DNA of 12,237 nucleotides from Rodentolepis nana. Its lineage: Eukaryota; Platyhelminthes; Cestoda; Cyclophyllidea; Hymenolepididae. This document shows positions 7,744 through 12,237 of the stretch, in pieces. The stretch spans positions 1 to 12,237 of the forward strand of contig UZAE01014527.1 of assembly GCA_900617975.1 (NCBI GenBank), written 5' to 3'. A model generated the notes under the pieces. The model did no database searches and had not been told where the DNA came from. It worked only from the letters and a program-made list of their open reading frames with translations. A program made the translations under genes and the position numbers. How positions within the stretch are numbered: the first letter of the stretch is position 1; each line of letters opens with the position of its first letter.

Positions 7744-10700
7744 GTTTATATTTCTGGAGGAATAAAAATGAGCTTTAAGATTAAAAGCCCAAACTGTGCC
7801 TTTAAAATTTACAATTTCGAAAAACTAAAGCATATCTTGTGGTAGGTTAACAAGTAACAAGTTTCTAATAAAAACCTATAAATATTAAATTCACGAAAAA
7901 CGGCAACATACGCAAAATAATATTAAATGAGCATAAATCAAATAAATTCAACCCACACAGTCAACAAAAGTGAGATAGCAGGTTCAAATGGATGCCATAA
8001 ACAGGGCTTGCTAAGGTCTGTACTGATTGGATGGTCTGAGCAAACGGATAATAATTTCAATATATCCATTATTAACTTAAATAAATTAAGTTAAAGACTG
8101 TTTTAACATTAATATAGCACAATGTTGCGTAAACATTATTTTAAAATTTTGCCGCTTAGGTACTGTTCATTTTTTGCGTGATAACAATTTATGTAAAAAC
8201 CTCGCTTTTCTTTATTTATTATTCCTTGCGAAAAGCTTATAACCTACTCAATTTTTCTCCCTTTTACTTAAGTTCCGGTTTTGTCGTCATAGTATACGGA
8301 TATTTTTTCAAATTATTAAAAAAATATTAGCTGTTGAATATTAGTCTATATCGACGAAAGTGGAACTTTTGCCATGAGCATACTCCTCTATAAACCCAAA
8401 ATGGATGAGTTTGTAATGCACAAATTCTATGATGGTCTTCATTGATAAGCCATAATGTTGTCAATCTAAGTTTGCAGATCCATATAATGATCCATTCTTT
8501 CGGAATAAATTGTCTTCGATCAATAACTTTGCATTATTTAATTTACCCTTTTGAAGTACTGCTTGTGAAGTCTTATATAGCAGTATATATGCTAGAATCA
8601 AAATTCATTGATATTTTGCCTTCTTTTAAACTCATTTTCTAAGTAAATGACTTAATAAACATATCAGTTTTTAAAAGGATTTCAAAATTATTTTGTCTTT
8701 TTCGATTAAATCGTATGGATATTCTTCGTTATTCGTTTGTTCAATTCGATTAGATAAGCCTATCCCATTGGGAAACGCAGGACTCAGGGAAGTCCTTCAC
8801 TTGTGACATTTGAGCCGATCGCATTTACCACATGAGTATCCAGGTAACACATCTGAACAGTACACTTCACTTTCCTTCATGCAATATCTCTTAACTTCTC
8901 TACAAATATTTATTTGAGACTTTTAATTTTTCTAATTGATAATCTCGTCTCTAAACCAATAAGTTGTGCTTTCAAAAGTGGCACCGGTTCAAAATTTCGT
9001 TACAAAATACTACTTTCTAATTTGGATGAACTATTGAATGTATATTTCTGTGTGATCATTCATTCATTTTGGACCTCATTCTTTTATCCGTACCTATTAT
9101 GCTTCGAATTGTGAACAAGATTTTATCTTATACCGATTAAGATGAAATTGAGTAATTGAACTGTATTCAGCATTCTTTTTTGTTGTATTCCATCATACAT
9201 TTGTTTTGAATGAGTAAAAGTAGATAAGTCATATATTTGACTAGATGCGCTTCTATTAAAGAGAGAGCATCTAGCACAGTGAAAGCAATTAAAACAGTTA
9301 TTTCTGTCAATTGTGTAAATACTCAAATTTGGTGATTGAGAAGTATGTGAAAGAGAACCAAATACTGTTCTTCGTATGGTATGCAATATAGCTTTCTTCC
9401 AAACGCCAACGGCAAGTTACGGGATGGCCAAATTTTTCGCTGTTTATGGTTTACTTAATCGTCGTCTGACCAATCGTGCTTGCCATATCGAATATAGAAA
9501 TTAGATATTATTAATGATTTGTTGATTCTTCATCCAAGTGAAAACAGTTCTAGAGAACATTATATATAGTGGAAGATGGAAATGGATGCTCTTCACCTTC
9601 TCGATCTGAGCAAATCGTAGTAAAGTTAACTGAAGGTGATATCTAGCTATATCAACAGCCACAACATATACATTGCAACTACTGCTTGCATGGCAACACC
9701 AGAACGTGCCACCTCTTCTTACAGCCTCAGTATTTTAAATGTGATATAAGGAGAGCTCATATTATTATAAGATTTTATATGGGATTTAACTGAATACCTT
9801 CATTAAATTCCACAGTAGGTCTTAAATTTTGTGCGGGAGATCTTGACGGTATTTACTCCGACTAGGGTGAGTACACACATAATAAATCACCGCCATCTCC
9901 AAATTTAAGTAAATGGCCTTCTAATCTCATTTCATTATGCTCCGACACGTAATCGGTTTGAATATGTAAATATCTCGATGATAGTTACAATCGATCGTGG
10001 TGAAATGGATTGACTTATATGGTGTAATGTTACTGAAGAATTTCATTTTAAGAACTCCATCATTTCAGCGTACTTTTATTTCTGCTTTGATAGTTATATT
10101 AGATTAAATAAAAGACAACATTTTAATAGACCAATCTAGAAGCATTTGTTTAAATTCTGCCTTTTAACTGCACATTTCCTATTTTAATCAGTTCTTCACT
10201 TGCGCCTGATAACTTTCATCGCAGCTTCAATTCTGGTACATTTAAATTCATTAAAATGATTTTTTATTCAATTCTTCCAATACATTAGTCTGAACATCAA
10301 AGACCATTTTAATGAATTAACATTCAGTTTTGTAGCTTAGTTGACCAAACACCGTATGCAATAGTTATAAGAAATGTGAATTCATTTAATATCTTATGAC
10401 GGATAAGGGTCGGCCCATGTGTAAATAAGAGGCGAATGATGCTTGACTAATATAAGCTGAACCAAAGTTAAGAAAGGTTTTATTAATTCACATCAACCTT
10501 ACTAGAAACGGTTTTTGGAAATGCTTGCATAAAATTGCATGTTAGCGTCTCAACGTGGCTTAATCTACAAAGAGGAAACTAGAGCTACTTAGATGGCGTG
10601 TACCCACCATATTGATAAAATTATTCTGCCACTTTAGTCACAAAACTCTGTGCAAATAGAATGAGGAATTAAATTAAGTTTTGAGATGGCAAAACGTGAC

Positions 10701-11424
10701 CCTCTGACACAGGTATAAAAATCATCTCATTTAGTCAGAACGTAAATTTCCGTAATTGCATTATGTCAATAACAAATCATATTTGATTGCTTATTTGAAA
10801 TTATTTTCTCTAAGAAAGGGAGGAATAAGTTTAGCATGGAAAAATGGTTAAAATAGAATAATACTGCTTCAGTAATTTTGATCACGTAAAATTGCCTCCT
10901 TGAATGCACACAGTGGTGCTATAGTCTTCGAAATTGTCATAGATAAGCAAGACTCAATGGAACAACCTGATGTCACGAGTTAAAATCATAGTGTTGAAAG
11001 AGTCGCTTTTGTCATCTATGAGGACTTGTGATCGACGGCAATGCTTTCGAAAAAGGCAAATCAAGTTTAAGTTAGCAAAAGGCTTTGAAGATTTCTAGTC
11101 AATTAAGGAAATTAAATCACATAAATTTTGAATAAATTGAGAAAAAAAGCTATTATAATTACCTTAAATGCGGATTTAGATTTTACGGTGGTTGGTAATC
11201 TAAATGTTTTACATCAAATGAAAATTAAATCAGAAATTCGTAAATTTTGTCAAAAGAAAGTGCGCATATTTTGATGATTTTCAAATGAATTAGATTTGGA
11301 AAGAAACTTACTCATTCATTCTTTGCCTCTTGTTTAATTTTAACATCAAGGAAAAATACGTCTGCCGAAAGTCGTATATTTTATCTATGGGCGTTTACAA
11401 TTCAATAAGCGTAAATGTTACTTT
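7744..11424. other. Upstream flank of CLPX: no confident gene
   Basis: About 3.7 kb of AT-rich DNA that should include the CLPX promoter and 5' UTR. I could not assign a promoter element with confidence. Two weak coding-like patches are worth noting: a Cys-rich minus-strand frame ending at 8797, and a stop-poor, GC-richer patch at about 9510-9740 that is open in more than one frame. The remaining open frames are under 90 codons and unlike any family I recognise. No tRNA-like or snRNA-like sequence was found. Confidence 0.5.
7754..7770 (-). other. Candidate splice acceptor just upstream of the CLPX start codon
   Basis: On the minus strand the sequence TTTTTATTCCTCCAG ends at 7754, ten bases before the ATG (A at 7743). 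It combines a pyrimidine-rich run with CAG. It could join a 5' UTR exon in cis or accept a trans-spliced leader. No in-frame stop was found for at least 15 codons upstream of the ATG, so an upstream cis exon also remains possible. A chance match is possible. Confidence 0.4.
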
Positions 11425-11438
11425 GTGTTTTGATACAT
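11425..11438. repeat. Left target-site duplication of copy 2
   Basis: GTGTTTTGATACAT is repeated exactly at 11724-11737, on the other side of the element. Confidence 0.85.
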
Positions 11439-11723
11439 TTGTTTATAACAAATGGCAGGCGTTTTGATAGTTATCATTAGTCCTTTAGTTGACTTCGGGC
11501 TTTGCAGAGGGGGAGAACATCAAAGTGGGAAGAATTCGGGAAGGAGAATAGAAGAGTGATTCACAGATGTAAAAGAAACAGACTGACACAAAAGCACAGA
11601 AAGGGTAAGATGAGTACTCTGGTAGAGTCGAATATGACGTACAGTGGGGGGTGATGGTAGCTTGAAGTGAGAATTCAACTGCCGGTTAATAGACCACGTG
11701 GAGGTAAGTCTATCCCACACCCC
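11439..11723 (+). mobile_element. Dispersed element copy 2, short form, inverted relative to copy 1
   Basis: This 285-base insertion is flanked by perfect 14-base direct repeats GTGTTTTGATACAT at 11425-11438 and 11724-11737. Reading plus, it contains GGCAGGCG, then GATAGTTATCATTAG, CCTTTAGTTGAC and CACGTGGAGGTAAGTCT. All of these are matched in order by the minus strand of 2240-1522. It holds one unit of each of the two sequence types that are repeated in copy 1. It starts with a short AT-rich palindrome (TTGTTTATAACAAAT) absent from copy 1. The last 11 bases after GTAAGTCT differ from copy 1. No coding frame is conserved between the copies. Confidence 0.82.
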
Positions 11724-11737
11724 GTGTTTTGATACAT
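11724..11737. repeat. Right target-site duplication of copy 2
   Basis: This is an exact 14-base repeat of 11425-11438. It begins 20 bases beyond the GAG|GTAAGT junction of the element. Confidence 0.85.
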
Positions 11738-12237
11738 AGCCTTTCGTTCACGACTGAGTTGGCTAAGAAATTTTTTTATCATCTATAAGGTGGGAACAGT
11801 AATTAGTCCAAAATGCTGCGGATATCACAAATGTAGTGGTATATAAACTTCTCCCTATTAAGGCAACAAGTTTCGCAAACGACTAGATCTCTCATCTATG
11901 ATGTAAATGATCGAGATTCACTTATGGGTTTATATCCAACTTATCCTTGTCCATGTGGTCTTTTTATGAGTTTATCTATTTCTTCTTTTATCAAACACCT
12001 ACACAATTACTTTTCAGCATTTTGGTTACCACGTTCCTGTCTCCTCTTGATTCTTTTCTGTTAAAATATGCTTTTACCATATTCTGTAAATGGGCAAGCA
12101 AATCCCTGAAGTTGGAAAGGGACCTCGGCTCAGTTCATTTTTAATATCTTTCTTTGGCAACTTCCAGGCCAAAGTCATTCCCACCTCAAAGTGACATGCA
12201 TCTATTATTTTCTAAGTGCAAATGATACGATATGTAA
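11738..12237. other. Right-hand end: nothing recognised
   Basis: AT-rich DNA to the window edge. A 65-codon plus-strand frame (11947-12144) is rich in Phe, Leu and Tyr, as expected of T-rich DNA, and matches no known family. A 7-base perfect hairpin CTTTGGC/GCCAAAG at 12152-12174 is within chance expectation. Confidence 0.5.

Noticed and set aside
8442..9386. Open frames of 66-87 codons at 8442-8642, 8914-9114 and 9123-9386
   Set aside because: Composition follows the local AT-rich background, no recognisable domains are present, and no convincing splice framework connects them.
11520..11720. Minus-strand 66-codon frame in copy 2
   Set aside because: It lies inside the dispersed element and corresponds to the plus-strand minisatellite frame of copy 1, with no shared continuous protein.
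12152..12174. Seven-base perfect hairpin CTTTGGC/GCCAAAG
   Set aside because: Hairpins of this size are expected by chance in 12 kb, and no terminator or regulatory context exists for it here.

Overview
This window is AT-rich eukaryotic DNA, most likely from an invertebrate animal. It holds the 5' half of one split protein-coding gene, with GT-AG introns of 76 to more than 4,000 bases. No operons or bacterial gene features are visible. The sequence alone does not settle the phylum. A well-formed splice acceptor just before the start codon and the dispersed repeats would suit a flatworm or similar lineage, but this is a guess.

The only gene I can name is CLPX, the mitochondrial AAA+ unfoldase partner of ClpP, on the minus strand. 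Five coding exons join in a consistent frame: 7743-7671, 7467-7258, 7087-6966, 4929-4632 and 4555-4349. Together they encode about 303 residues: a presequence-like N-terminus, a Cys4 zinc-binding domain, the start of the AAA+ module (VVGQ region), and the first part of the Walker A motif. An intron splits Walker A. The rest of the ATPase (Walker B, sensors, C-terminal lid) was not found between 4348 and 1. It must lie beyond the left edge or be missing.

The most notable non-genic content is a pair of related dispersed elements in opposite orientation. Copy 1 (1522-2240) lies in the large CLPX intron 5, and copy 2 (11439-11723) lies upstream of CLPX. Each is flanked by its own 14-base target-site duplication, one with 13/14 and one with 14/14 matching bases. 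Neither has terminal inverted repeats. Copy 1 carries a two-unit minisatellite of about 540 bases that is present only as one unit of each type in copy 2. On one strand both copies look like an exon, with an acceptor near one end and GAG|GTAAGT at the other. In copy 1 that strand is the CLPX sense strand, and there the minisatellite is also an array of strong 5' splice-site matches.

The rest is intron or intergenic DNA with long C/G homopolymers (1-27, 635-657, 6639-6652), a G-rich tract (1315-1352) and a TG microsatellite. One short Cys-rich open frame near 8797-8901 might be an exon of an unrecognised gene. No tRNA, rRNA, CRISPR or intact transposase or reverse transcriptase was seen.
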